Shown here: positions 6,174 to 14,099 of the stretch, piece after piece
Numbering within the stretch: position 1 is the stretch's first letter
Layout of the letters: each line of letters opens with the position of its first letter
NCBI GenBank assembly: GCA_038501195.1
Contig: JBBPUQ010000014.1
Location: 10,001 to 25,000 of the forward strand
DNA length: 15,000 bases
Source: Nemania diffusa
Taxonomy: Eukaryota; Ascomycota; Sordariomycetes; Xylariales; Xylariaceae
Reading direction: 5' to 3'
Notes under the pieces: generated by a model
The model's input: only the letters and a program-made list of their open reading frames with translations
Told to the model about the DNA's origin: nothing
Databases searched by the model: none
Position numbers and translations under genes: made by a program

Positions 6174-8882
6174 CTACCGCGTACACGTCTTGAAATAATC
6201 CGTGACCTCCGTGAATGTACGGAAGTCGATCGGACTAGCCATGATATGCCGTAGGTATTTCGCCCTCTCGGCGCTGTCCATGCGCCCTAGACGCCTCGGT
6301 GTGTCTTTGGGCCAGGGCCACTTGCCTTGTACTCGAGTCGACTTCTTGCAGTGTACTAGGTGCTCTGGGCTTGTCGCCTTGCCGCACACGCACTCTGTTT
6401 CTGCGTCCTCGTGCCTGAACTTCTCGTGGTACCACTTGAAGTTGCCATGGCCCGTACGCACTGCCAGAAAGTGATGTAGCAGAGCCCTAGACAGGACTTC
6501 CAATTCTCGCGGGCAAGTGAGATGGTACTGCAGCCCCCAGCTTCGGTACCGCTCAGACAGCCCTGCGACAGTCTTGTCCCACCACGTCTCCCGGGTAAGC
6601 TCTCTCAGTCTTCGACCTTCTGCTCGCACTCCGTACGCAGTTGGGCCGCAGTCCTTGTCAGCCTCACGTAGTTTCGTGCCAGCCTTGGCCAGCCTGTCCG
6701 CAAGCTCGTTGCCTTCGACCCCGCAGTGGCCGGGGCACCATTTGACCCTGACGTCGCATTTCTCTGCCGCCCCCTGGAAATCCAGGTAAGCCCATTGGGC
6801 CGACGGTGGTGCATTGCCTCGCAGGCCCCAGATCACCCCTGTGTTGTCGATGCATACCCAGATGCGATATTGGGTTAGCCCCATCCTGATCGCCCGTTCG
6901 AGCCCTTTCCAGGCTCCTACTGCCTCGCCGTCGAAGTTGATCGACCTTAGCCCCAGTTGACCTGCGTGAGCCGCTACCAGCCTCTTACCCTTGTAGATAA
7001 CGTACCCGTAGCCCACTATCCCTTCTTCCGACTGCGAGCCGTCTGAAAAGATCACTACGTTGTCGTCTGACAGTCCGTTGAACCAGAGTTCGACCTCTTT
7101 CGCTGCGTCCTCTTTCGAGAGCCCCTCTGTCGGGTCATCCCTTGAGCCTGGCGGGTACCGCGGCGCCACCAGTTTAGGCCTTTCGATCGCTGCAATTAGC
7201 CCTGCGGCTGTTTGCACCTTGGTTTTCGGGCGCTCTACAGTGCCCGTTCCCCTACCTTTCTTGATGACCCGGCAGTTCGAGCGTGCCGCTAGAGGGTGGT
7301 CCGCGTCCACGGTCCGCAGTCGGTATGCAAACCTGTACAGCGCTTCGTCGAGCGCGACCTGTGCTGTCGGAAGCCCCGCGTCTCTAAAAATAGCCGCAGT
7401 TGGAGTAGTTCTCCACGTCGGCAGGGTCGCTTTTGCCGCCGTAAGCAGTGCGCGCTCGATCTTGTCCACGTGGTACCCTAGTCTTGCGCTGACGTTCGTT
7501 TTACCCGATTGGGCGCGGTTTGCCGCCGGCTTAGTTCTGCCGCCGTACCATGCCTCGTGTCCGTACAAGGCTGTGGGTATAACGCACGTGACCACAGCCT
7601 TGCGCAGCGCCCACGCTGGCGGACCATGTTTCGTGTTCGCGAGGCCTCTTACAAAGCTCGCGAGCCTCATGGCCCTGTTCGCCCGCTCCTCGACGTGCCT
7701 GCGGAATTTCAGCTTCCTGTCGAACCAGACTCCTAGCCATCGCAGAGCCGGGATCTTGCCGTCCCCCGTGTCCGCTACCGGGTCTATGTAAAAGCTGTCG
7801 TTTACCACAATCCTTGGGTTGTGGTCGTCTTTGTCCCTCGTGATATGTAGGGCCTCACACTTTTCTGGGGCGAAAAAGATCTTGTTCGCATTGCCGTAGG
7901 TAAGAATACCCTGTATGTCCCGTGCAATTAGGAGGGCATTTTCGTCTAGCGACCGGGATGCTCGCCACAGGTTGATGTCGTCCGCGTACCCAATCCGCAG
8001 CTCCGGGTCCGCGTTGAGCAGCTCAGCCAGGTACAGCATGTACAGGACCGGTGACCACGGCGACCCTTGCGGAGTGCCGCACTTCACCGGGTGGTACTCC
8101 GTGGTAGCCGTTTCGAGCCTTACGCGCACTTCCCTTTCCGTAAGAAAAGAGTCAATCATACGCATCAGAACCAAGGGCCACCCTTGCTGCCGCAGTCTCT
8201 GGAGTAGACGTTTGCGAAGTAGCGCGTCGAAGGCCCCCTGGACGTCCATTGTAACCATCGTGACCTTTTTCTTTGCCGCTAAAGCTAGCTCTACGTCGTG
8301 TACGAACGAGGCCACTAGATCCATGGCTGACCGCTTGGGTAGGGCTCCCCCGTGTCTCGGGCTCAGGATTTTGTGCTGCAGTGCAGCCCACGCCATCCGC
8401 TTCGCGCAGAGCCTTTCCAGGCCCTTGCCTATGCACGAGAGCAGGGCTATAGGGCGCCAGGACCTGGCCGTTGTCCGGTCTTTCTTGCCGACCTTAGGGA
8501 TCATCGCCACCTCTGCTCGCCGCCAGGCTCGCGGGAAGTGTCCCGTTTGCAGGCACCTATTAAAGAGCGTTTTGACATAGCCCTTTACGGTGTCCCAGCA
8601 GGCCCGGAGCAGCCGGACCGACGCATAGTCAGAGCCCGGCGACGTGCTCGTTACGCCGATCACGTTCTTCTCGACCTCCTCCATCGTAGCCGACGTGACC
8701 CAGGGGATTTTCGCCTCTGACTCCCTCCAATCGCTTAGCGGGTCATAGTCCAGGTCGTCCTCGTCTGAGAAGCGCTCGAGGACCTCTCGACGCAGCGCGT
8801 TCGCTTTGCCTAGATCGTCTTCGACCATTTCGCCGTTAACTTGGAGCGGGGGGCCTTGAGGCCTGTACCTAGCTTCGTCCAC
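6174..8882 (-). CDS. LINE ORF2 part 2, copy 2: reverse transcriptase and RNase H, complete
   Basis: This 902-codon frame copies the element RNA at the nicked target and has RNase H to remove the template. RT: motif A MDVQGAFD (Asp213, Asp219), motif B GTPQGSP (269-275), motif C YADD (299-302), motif E-like RWLG (381-384). RNase H: Asp614, Glu653, Asp679, PGH His719 and ELAD Asp729, so all expected catalytic residues are there. A C-terminal Cys/His motif (Cys831, Cys833, His841, Cys845) matches the style of fungal Tad-like ORF2 proteins. It begins without an ATG: the first codon given is GTG, the first in-frame ATG is codon 19, and a stop lies upstream at 8922-8924. It is probably translated as a fusion with the endonuclease by a frame change at 8848-8853. 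Confidence 0.95.
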   Translation of the reverse strand: MDEARYRPQGPPLQVNGEMVEDDLGKANALRREVLERFSDEDDLDYDPLSDWRESEAKIPWVTSATMEEVEKNVIGVTSTSPGSDYASVRLLRACWDTVKGYVKTLFNRCLQTGHFPRAWRRAEVAMIPKVGKKDRTTARSWRPIALLSCIGKGLERLCAKRMAWAALQHKILSPRHGGALPKRSAMDLVASFVHDVELALAAKKKVTMVTMDVQGAFDALLRKRLLQRLRQQGWPLVLMRMIDSFLTEREVRVRLETATTEYHPVKCGTPQGSPWSPVLYMLYLAELLNADPELRIGYADDINLWRASRSLDENALLIARDIQGILTYGNANKIFFAPEKCEALHITRDKDDHNPRIVVNDSFYIDPVADTGDGKIPALRWLGVWFDRKLKFRRHVEERANRAMRLASFVRGLANTKHGPPAWALRKAVVTCVIPTALYGHEAWYGGRTKPAANRAQSGKTNVSARLGYHVDKIERALLTAAKATLPTWRTTPTAAIFRDAGLPTAQVALDEALYRFAYRLRTVDADHPLAARSNCRVIKKGRGTGTVERPKTKVQTAAGLIAAIERPKLVAPRYPPGSRDDPTEGLSKEDAAKEVELWFNGLSDDNVVIFSDGSQSEEGIVGYGYVIYKGKRLVAAHAGQLGLRSINFDGEAVGAWKGLERAIRMGLTQYRIWVCIDNTGVIWGLRGNAPPSAQWAYLDFQGAAEKCDVRVKWCPGHCGVEGNELADRLAKAGTKLREADKDCGPTAYGVRAEGRRLRELTRETWWDKTVAGLSERYRSWGLQYHLTCPRELEVLSRALLHHFLAVRTGHGNFKWYHEKFRHEDAETECVCGKATSPEHLVHCKKSTRVQGKWPWPKDTPRRLGRMDSAERAKYLRHIMASPIDFRTFTEVTDYFKTCTR

Positions 8883-10021
8883 GCCATAAGCTTGTACAGG
8901 TGGTAGTCCGTCTTGACTTCGTCAATCCGTCCTGCCCAGTACGCACGTTTAGCTTTCCGGACCACCCGAAGGTACTCCCTATGCTCCCATGTGTACTCCT
9001 GTCGCCCCTGCGTTCCAGGTCCTGGCCTCGGTCTTGTCCTCTGCTCGATCCGGTACGACCTGAGGGCGTTTCGGCACTCTTCTGTCCACCAGGGCGCGAT
9101 GCGGCCCCCGTCCCGTGACGGTTTGCCTACCGCTTCCATCGCTGCTACGAAGGCGTGTGAGAGCTGTTCTGCGCAGGCGTCTAGGTGCCCTGCCTGGTTG
9201 GCCTCTCTCGGGCTAGGCCTAGGTAGTCCCGCAACGCTGTTCGCCACGCAGCCTATGAAGGCCGGTTCGTCGTCCACCTCCAGGCGTAGCCTGTAACTGT
9301 CTGGGGCCGAGATGCCCCGTTTCGGTAGCGTGGTTACTTGGGCGTAATGGTCTGACCCGAACAGCCCGTCGTCCAGCAGCATAGTGTTTGCGAAAGGGAT
9401 GTTGGAGAAGACCATGTCTATCACGTGTCCCGCCTGGTGAGTCGGCATGCCGGGGATACCTGTAAAAGACATCCCGCTGCGTATCGACCACCTGGCGAGG
9501 TCAGCGCCCCTATCCCTGCTCTCAGCCCCTGGTTCGAACATCGGGTCTCTTGCGTTCCAGTCTCCTCCGACCATGCAGTCTGGTACCGGCGATAGGCTAG
9601 TTACGTAGTCTATCACTTCTGCTGTGCGAGGCTCGCGGTATACGTTCAGCATTGTGTACCCGTTGACGTCTATCCACAGCATGTCTCTTGTCGGCAGAGG
9701 CCGGCGCTGTTGCACCTGTAGCCGGGCTCCCTTGCGTACGTAGGTCATCACCCTCGGCCGCTCGTCCGTTTCGTCCCAGCTATCCACTGGCGCGTAGGCG
9801 TTATACCCCGTGTGGCTTTGTTTCCGGGTGCCTGCCCCGGTCCATGGTTCTTGGACGTGTATTACGTCCACTCCTGCTTCCCAGCATATGCTGAGCAGCC
9901 CGATCATCGGCCCAGGCGACTTCCTCGCGTTCGCCCATACCACCTTAAGCTCCTCCTCCCTGCGCTGGCCGCGTGCGCGGCCGGCGCCGCGGTGTCTCCT
10001 CGTCGGGGACCTACTACTCAT
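8810..10021 (-). CDS. LINE ORF2 part 1, copy 2: APE-type endonuclease
   Basis: This is the target-nicking half of ORF2, 403 residues, the same protein as at 2440-3651, with an unbroken catalytic set (Asn31, Glu58, Asp154, Asn156, Asp202, Asp224, His225). The site it appears to use is the plus strand of 18S after TTGG, in the terminal loop of the last 18S hairpin. Sequence-specific LINEs with APE-type nucleases exist (R1, TRAS, SART), so site specificity fits this domain. Its start overlaps the ORF1 stop by 8 nt, and its 3' end overlaps the open RT frame. Confidence 0.94.
   Translation of the reverse strand: MSSRSPTRRHRGAGRARGQRREEELKVVWANARKSPGPMIGLLSICWEAGVDVIHVQEPWTGAGTRKQSHTGYNAYAPVDSWDETDERPRVMTYVRKGARLQVQQRRPLPTRDMLWIDVNGYTMLNVYREPRTAEVIDYVTSLSPVPDCMVGGDWNARDPMFEPGAESRDRGADLARWSIRSGMSFTGIPGMPTHQAGHVIDMVFSNIPFANTMLLDDGLFGSDHYAQVTTLPKRGISAPDSYRLRLEVDDEPAFIGCVANSVAGLPRPSPREANQAGHLDACAEQLSHAFVAAMEAVGKPSRDGGRIAPWWTEECRNALRSYRIEQRTRPRPGPGTQGRQEYTWEHREYLRVVRKAKRAYWAGRIDEVKTDYHLYKLMAWTKLGTGLKAPRSKLTAKWSKTI
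8848..8853 (-). other. Six-base homopolymer at the endonuclease/RT frame change, copy 2
   Basis: This is the same six-base run as at 2478-2483. It lies in the region (8810-8921) where the endonuclease and RT frames are both open. Conservation in both copies means that the frame change predates their separation, unless it is a systematic homopolymer miscall. Confidence 0.7.
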
Positions 10022-11821
10022 TGACCTGTTCGTCCTCTAGGTCTAGAGCCTGCAGCGGCACGTTGAAGCGGTTTCTGGCGATCCGGGCCGCTTCGCGCGG
10101 TTCTCGCCGTCTGCCAGCCGGGGCTGTGACGACTATAGTCGCCGTCTCCGCCGGCCGGGCGACTTCTTGGACCTCCGTCATCTCGACGTCGTCCCGTTGC
10201 CGTGTCGTCACCCCAGCGCCGCCTGCGCTGCCTCCGGAGTCGCTGTCTGAGCTCTCCCGGTTGGCGCCGCCTTGCGCCGCCGTTCTTGGGACGCCCCCGC
10301 TGGCCGTTCGCTTGCGCGTCGCCTGCGTTGTCGCCGCACGCGCCGTAGCTTGCGCCAAGGGCGACTCCTGTGTCGCCCCCTCCTCTGCCGGGTTTGCGTC
10401 GGTGTAACGCTTTATTCCAGCCCTTCTAATCGCCTGAAGTTCCTTCTTCTTCGGCCTGACGATTACCCCGTGGACCTTTCTAGGCGCCGCAGGGCACCCC
10501 TCGTGCCCTGCGGGAAAGGGCCCGTGGCAGTTGGCGCAGCGCGCCGGCAGCTCGCACTCCCCCTCCCCGTGTTCGTCCTTGCGGCCGCCACAGTTGGCGC
10601 ACCGGGCAATTCTGCCGCACTTGCGGGGGTTACAGTACCCCTGGCACCCTGGGTCATGCCGTTCAATGGCCGGCTTCTTTTCTATCGTTCGGGCTAGACC
10701 GCTAGCCCCGAAGACCCTGAATGGCCGTACCTTTTCCCGGAAGGAAATGATCCACGACACTGTGTTGTCGGCCATCGTGGGGCCATGCCGTGATTGCCGG
10801 CAGTTGACCGGCCGTGCCCCCGTCTGCACTTCTACCTCCTCGGCTACCATCCGTTCGGTAACCGTCTGGTTTCCACCGTCGACCCAATCTGGGATGCCCA
10901 GGGGGACGTGAGGCAGTACGTAGTTGTACCACTTCTCCGGCAGATCCGCTCCCTCCGCAGACAGTGCCTGCACTAGTCTCTCGACTTGCTGAGGCTCCAT
11001 CAGCTTGTCTCGCACAGTAGAGTTAGCGCACCGGAGCGCCCACCCTGTCGCCGTCCTCGTGCAATCTGGCACGTCCGCTAGTCCCAGACCCATGTCTGTG
11101 AACGCCGCCACCACAACTTTTCTCGCCGCGTACGGTGCAGCTGGCTCAACGCTAGCCTTGAGGCGGGCTGTTGCGCTTAGCCGCACCAGGATGCGGCAGT
11201 CTTCCCTGGCCGTTAGCGCTGACCTGGTGGACCCTGTGTTTGATGAGGCTCTCGTGCTAGCCCCACCGCTGAAATTATTATTATTATTATTGTTTGAGTG
11301 ACCTTGTCTGGCCACGTTTGCCCAGGTCACCTGTTTAGGTGGCCCCCCAGAGCTCGTTTTGGCAGCGCCCGAGGAGTTGGTCTTCGTAGGCTGCGTGCTG
11401 GGCAGCCGGTATGGTGCGTAGAAGGCGCCGCCTGTGGCGGCGAAGTCTTCTACCTTGAGGTGGTCGAGAAAAGACTGTACGAGGCTTTTCGCTTGTTGGT
11501 GGTGGGATCGTTGGTGGTCGCCCGAGTAGTGGCTGACGAACCCGTCCAGGGTAGTGGCTAGGTCGTGAAGCACCTGCTTCCGTACGTTGCCCTGCCTGCT
11601 CTCCTCTTCGAGCTGGGCTTTGATAGCAGCCGTTGCCAGACTGCAGTGTCGCGAAGCGGCCTTTCCGGCAGGACCTAGATAGGGCGGGGGCTGGACGTCA
11701 GCCTCCTTCCTGCGCTTGTTCCGGTTCAGGTTTGAGGGTGTGGTTTGCTCGGGAGGGCGAGTGTGCTGAGCTCTGTCGTCGAGGCCGGGTGCGGCCTCGT
11801 AGGTGTACTGGGTGCTTCCAT
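10014..11821 (-). pseudogene. LINE ORF1, copy 2: frameshifted near the N-terminus
   Basis: The sequence matches ORF1 of copy 1 but lacks one C near 11773. Starting from the ATG at 11821, reading leaves the correct frame after 16 codons and stops after 31. The correct frame is open again downstream as a 519-codon stretch from 11573, but that begins with GTG, and the next ATG in frame lies far inside. The zinc-knuckle region and C-terminus are unchanged. A T/C difference at 5381/11751 is synonymous (Pro). Copy 2 probably makes no full ORF1 protein, so it would need ORF1 from another copy, unless the deletion is a sequencing error. Confidence 0.85.
11274..11291. repeat. (ATT)6 microsatellite in ORF1, copy 2
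   Basis: Six ATT units, the same number as at 4904-4921 in copy 1, encode the Asn tract of ORF1. Confidence 0.95.
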
Positions 11822-11993
11822 CGTCGTTGTACTCTTATTTCTTGTAAGGAAGAAATAATTTCTCACGAGATTTTAGCGTGGTGTTTTTGGTGAATTAGCG
11901 GTCTAAAGACCCAGTGTTAGTGTTTTTGGTGTGAAATGTATGTCTTTGCGCTAACAATAGCAAACGCACGGACATTAAATGCAAGGAAAGGTG
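11822..11993 (-). promoter_or_regulatory. LINE 5' UTR, copy 2
   Basis: The 172-nt leader lies between the 18S junction and the ORF1 ATG. It keeps the 12-bp direct repeat (11881-11892 and 11920-11931) and the inverted repeat between them (11900-11911). It differs from copy 1 only at 11944-11947. An internal promoter is expected for a mobile LINE but no known box is visible. Read-through from rRNA transcription would give antisense RNA, because the element opposes the rDNA. Confidence 0.6.
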
Positions 11994-12007
11994 AAGGTCT
12001 CCGTTGG
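11994..12007 (+). repeat. 14-bp target-site duplication, right side of LINE copy 2
   Basis: AAGGTCTCCGTTGG repeats 5624-5637 exactly and here runs on into the natural 18S sequence TGAACC. It fixes the 5' boundary of copy 2 at 11993. Confidence 0.9.
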
Positions 12008-12029
12008 TGAACCAGCGGAGGGATCATTA
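11994..12029 (+). rRNA. 18S (SSU) rRNA, last 36 nt
   Basis: These bases match the conserved 3' end of fungal 18S, ending GGATCATTA. They hold the last hairpin of the SSU (helix 45) with its GGTGAACC loop. The rest of the 18S is not in the window and should lie left of LINE copy 1. The first 14 nt (11994-12007) are the duplicated target site, so only the last 22 nt (12008-12029) are beyond the insertion point. Confidence 0.93.
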
Positions 12030-12205
12030 AAGAGTGTAATAACTCCCAAACCCATGTGAACATACCTCATGTTGCCTCGGCAGGTCGTGCCTCCCTCGTA
12101 GGTCCTACCCTGTAGGCTCCTACCCGGAAGGCGCGGGTACCCCTGCCGGTGGCCCAGGAAACTCTGTCTCATCGTTGAATTCTGAACCTATAACTAAATA
12201 AGTTA
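12030..12205 (+). other. Internal transcribed spacer 1 (ITS1)
   Basis: This is the spacer between the 18S 3' end and 5.8S. Its wording, with the CCCATGTGAAC stretch near the start and the ACTAAATAAGTTAAAAC approach to 5.8S, resembles Xylariaceae. It is removed during rRNA maturation and is the main taxonomic marker in the window. Confidence 0.9.
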
Positions 12206-12363
12206 AAACTTTCAACAACGGATCTCTTGGTTCTGGCATCGATGAAGAACGCAGCGAAATGCGATAAGTAATGTGAATTGCAGAATTCAGTGAATCATCG
12301 AATCTTTGAACGCACATTGCGCCCATTAGTATTCTAGTGGGCATGCCTGTTCGAGCGTCATTT
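12206..12363 (+). rRNA. 5.8S rRNA
   Basis: This complete, 158-nt gene shows the conserved fungal core: CAACAACGGATCTCTTGG near the start, GATGAAGAACGCAGC and GAATCATCGAATCTTTGAACG. It ends just after CGAGCGTCATTT. I see no break in it. Ends are set by similarity and may be off by a base or two. Confidence 0.97.
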
Positions 12364-12521
12364 CAACCCTTAAGCCCTTGTTGCTTAGCGTTGGGAGCCT
12401 ACGGCACCGTAGCTCCCCAAAGTCAGTGGCGGAGCCGGCTCACACTCTAGACGTAGTAATTTCTCACCTCGCCTATAGTTGGACCGGTCCCCTGCCGTAA
12501 AACGCCCCAGTATTTAAAAGG
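12364..12521 (+). other. Internal transcribed spacer 2 (ITS2)
   Basis: This spacer between 5.8S and 28S contains the GCTTAGCGTTGGGAGCCTAC and TAGACGTAGTAATTTC stretches seen in Xylariales ITS2. The 5.8S end and 28S start pair as the usual proximal stem. Confidence 0.92.
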
Positions 12522-12555
12522 TTGACCTCGAATCAGGTAGGAATACCCGCTGAAC

Positions 12556-12587
<32 letters not shown>

Positions 12588-13957
12588 CAACAGGGATTGC
12601 CCTAGTAACGGCGAGTGAAGCGGCAACAGCTCAAATTTGAAATCTGGCTCTTTAGGGCCCGAGTTGTAATTTGTAGAGGATGCTTTTGGCGCGGTGCCTT
12701 CCGAGTTCCCTGGAACGGGACGCCTTAGAGGGTGAGAGCCCCGTACGGTTGGACACCAAGCCTCTGTAAAGCTCCTTCGACGAGTCGAGTAGTTTGGGAA
12801 TGCTGCTCTAAATGGGAGGTAAATTTCTTCTAAAGCTAAATATTGGCCAGAGACCGATAGCGCACAAGTAGAGTGATCGAAAGATGAAAAGCACTTTGAA
12901 AAGAGGGTTAAATAGCACGTGAAATTGTTGAAAGGGAAGCGTTTGCGACCAGACCTTTTCCTAGCGGATCATCCGGTGTTCTTCGCCGGTGCACTTCGCA
13001 GGTCGAGGCCAGCATCGGTTTCTGCAGGGGGATAAAAGCCCAGGGAACGTAGCTCTTTCGGGAGTGTTATAGCCCTCCGCATAATACCCTTGCGGGGACC
13101 GAGGACCGCGCTTTTTGCAAGGATGCTGGCGTAATGGTCGTCAACGACCCGTCTTGAAACACGGACCAAGGAGTCGAACATTTATGCGAGTGTTTGGGTG
13201 TTAAACCCTCACGCGTAATGAAAGTGAACGGAGGTGAGAGCCCTTACGGGTGCATCATCGACCGATCCTGATGTCTTCGGATGGATTTGAGTAAGAGCAT
13301 AACTGTTCGGACCCGAAAGATGGTGAACTATGCGTGGATAGGGTGAAGCCAGAGGAAACTCTGGTGGAGGCTCGCAGCGGTTCTGACGTGCAAATCGATC
13401 GTCAAATCTGCGCATGGGGGCGAAAGACTTATCGAACCATCTAGTAGCTGGTTACCGCCGAAGTTTCCCTCAGGATAGCAGTGTTGTTCTTCAGTTTTAT
13501 GAGGTAAAGCGAATGATTAGGGACTCGGGGGCGCTTTTTAGCCTTCATCCATTCTCAAACTTTAAATATGTAAGAAGCCCTTGTTACTTAATTGAACGTG
13601 GGCATTCGAATGTACCAACACTAGTGGGCCATTTTTGGTAAGCAGAACTGGCGATGCGGGATGAACCGAACGCGGGGTTAAGGTGCCGGAGTGGACGCTC
13701 ATCAGACACCACAAAAGGTGTTAGCACATTTAGACAATAGGACGGTGGCCATGGAAGTCGGAATCCGCTAAGGACTGTGTAACAACTCACCTATCGAATG
13801 TGCTAGCCCTGAAAATGGATGGCGCTCAAGCGTCCCACCCATACCTCGCCCTCAGGGTAGAAACGATGCCCTGAGGAGTAGGCGGCCGTGGGGGTCAGTG
13901 ACGAAGCCTAGGGCGTGAGCCCGGGTCGAACGGCCTCTAGTGCAGATCTTGGTGGTA
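12522..13957 (+). rRNA. 28S (LSU) rRNA, 5' portion, interrupted at ~13957
   Basis: It starts TTGACCTCGAATCAGG and runs through conserved landmarks: the D1/D2 region, GCATATCAATAAGCGGAGG, CGAACCATCTAGTAGCTGG and AAGGACTGTGTAACAACTC. It then stops matching LSU at GATCTTGGTGGTA, where fungal 28S normally continues GTAGCAAATA. About 1.4 kb of roughly 3.4 kb is present. A few positions differ from what I recall as near-universal (for example GACTTATCG where GACTAATCG is usual), which may mean relaxed selection; this needs alignment. Confidence 0.95.
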
Positions 13958-14099
13958 AGTTTTACCATCCCCTTGTTTTTTTCATATATCGAACAAGGGC
14001 CGGTAAAGCATATAGTGTACTTGCACAGAGAGAGCGTAGACAGACGAGCAAAAAGTAATATATTACTCAAAAAAAAGACAAAGCAAAAGACAAAAAAAG
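13958..14099 (+). other. Start of insertion in 28S: A-rich non-coding stretch with possible intron helices
   Basis: No LSU sequence remains after 13957. The exon end GGTGGT (13951-13956) can pair with ACCATC (13964-13969), and an 8-bp perfect stem CCCTTGTT/AACAAGGG (13970-13977, 13992-13999) follows at once. This recalls P1-P2 of a group I intron, but the usual U-G pair at the splice site is not evident and I found no core P-Q-R-S. GTAAGT at 13955-13960 is also a good spliceosomal 5' site. A 14-bp palindrome AGTAATATATTACT sits at 14054-14067. The stretch is also the 3' flank of the antisense endonuclease gene. Confidence 0.45.

Larger units (their letters stand above)
5638..11993 (-). mobile_element. 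Tad1-like LINE, copy 2, full length, inserted in 18S rDNA
   Basis: This 6356-bp element is bounded on both sides by the same 14-bp 18S target sequence. Order in its own sense: 5' UTR (11822-11993), ORF1 (broken by a 1-bp deletion), endonuclease, RT/RNase H, 3' UTR (5638-6173) ending in CCAA repeats. It lies antisense to the rRNA genes. Full length with a clean target-site duplication indicates a complete target-primed insertion, not a truncated or recombined copy. Known 18S-specific LINEs in animals (R7, R8) belong to other clades. An 18S-specific fungal Tad1-type element is not one I know. Confidence 0.93.

Noticed and set aside
1..11993. Tandem copies as a simple assembly duplication
   Set aside because: The copies differ at three places and have different right-hand flanks (TTGG repeats versus natural 18S). 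Interior collapse by the assembler still cannot be ruled out.
1..11993. R1- or R2-type 28S element
   Set aside because: The insertion is in 18S; an APE-type endonuclease rules out R2; the RNase H and C-terminal Cys/His motif resemble fungal Tad elements more than R1.
1..12007. The 6370-bp direct repeat as LTRs or a segmental duplication of rDNA
   Set aside because: The repeat contains the entire element with coding genes, and the unit boundary is a 14-bp target-site duplication, as expected for tandem LINE insertion.
12969..13790. Several short ORFs within 28S
   Set aside because: They fall inside conserved rRNA sequence and have no coding support.
13955..13960. GTAAGT as proof of a spliceosomal intron in 28S
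   Set aside because: GTGGTA is natural 28S sequence, so the site arises largely from the junction; without the 3' end it cannot be told from a group I intron or an array boundary.
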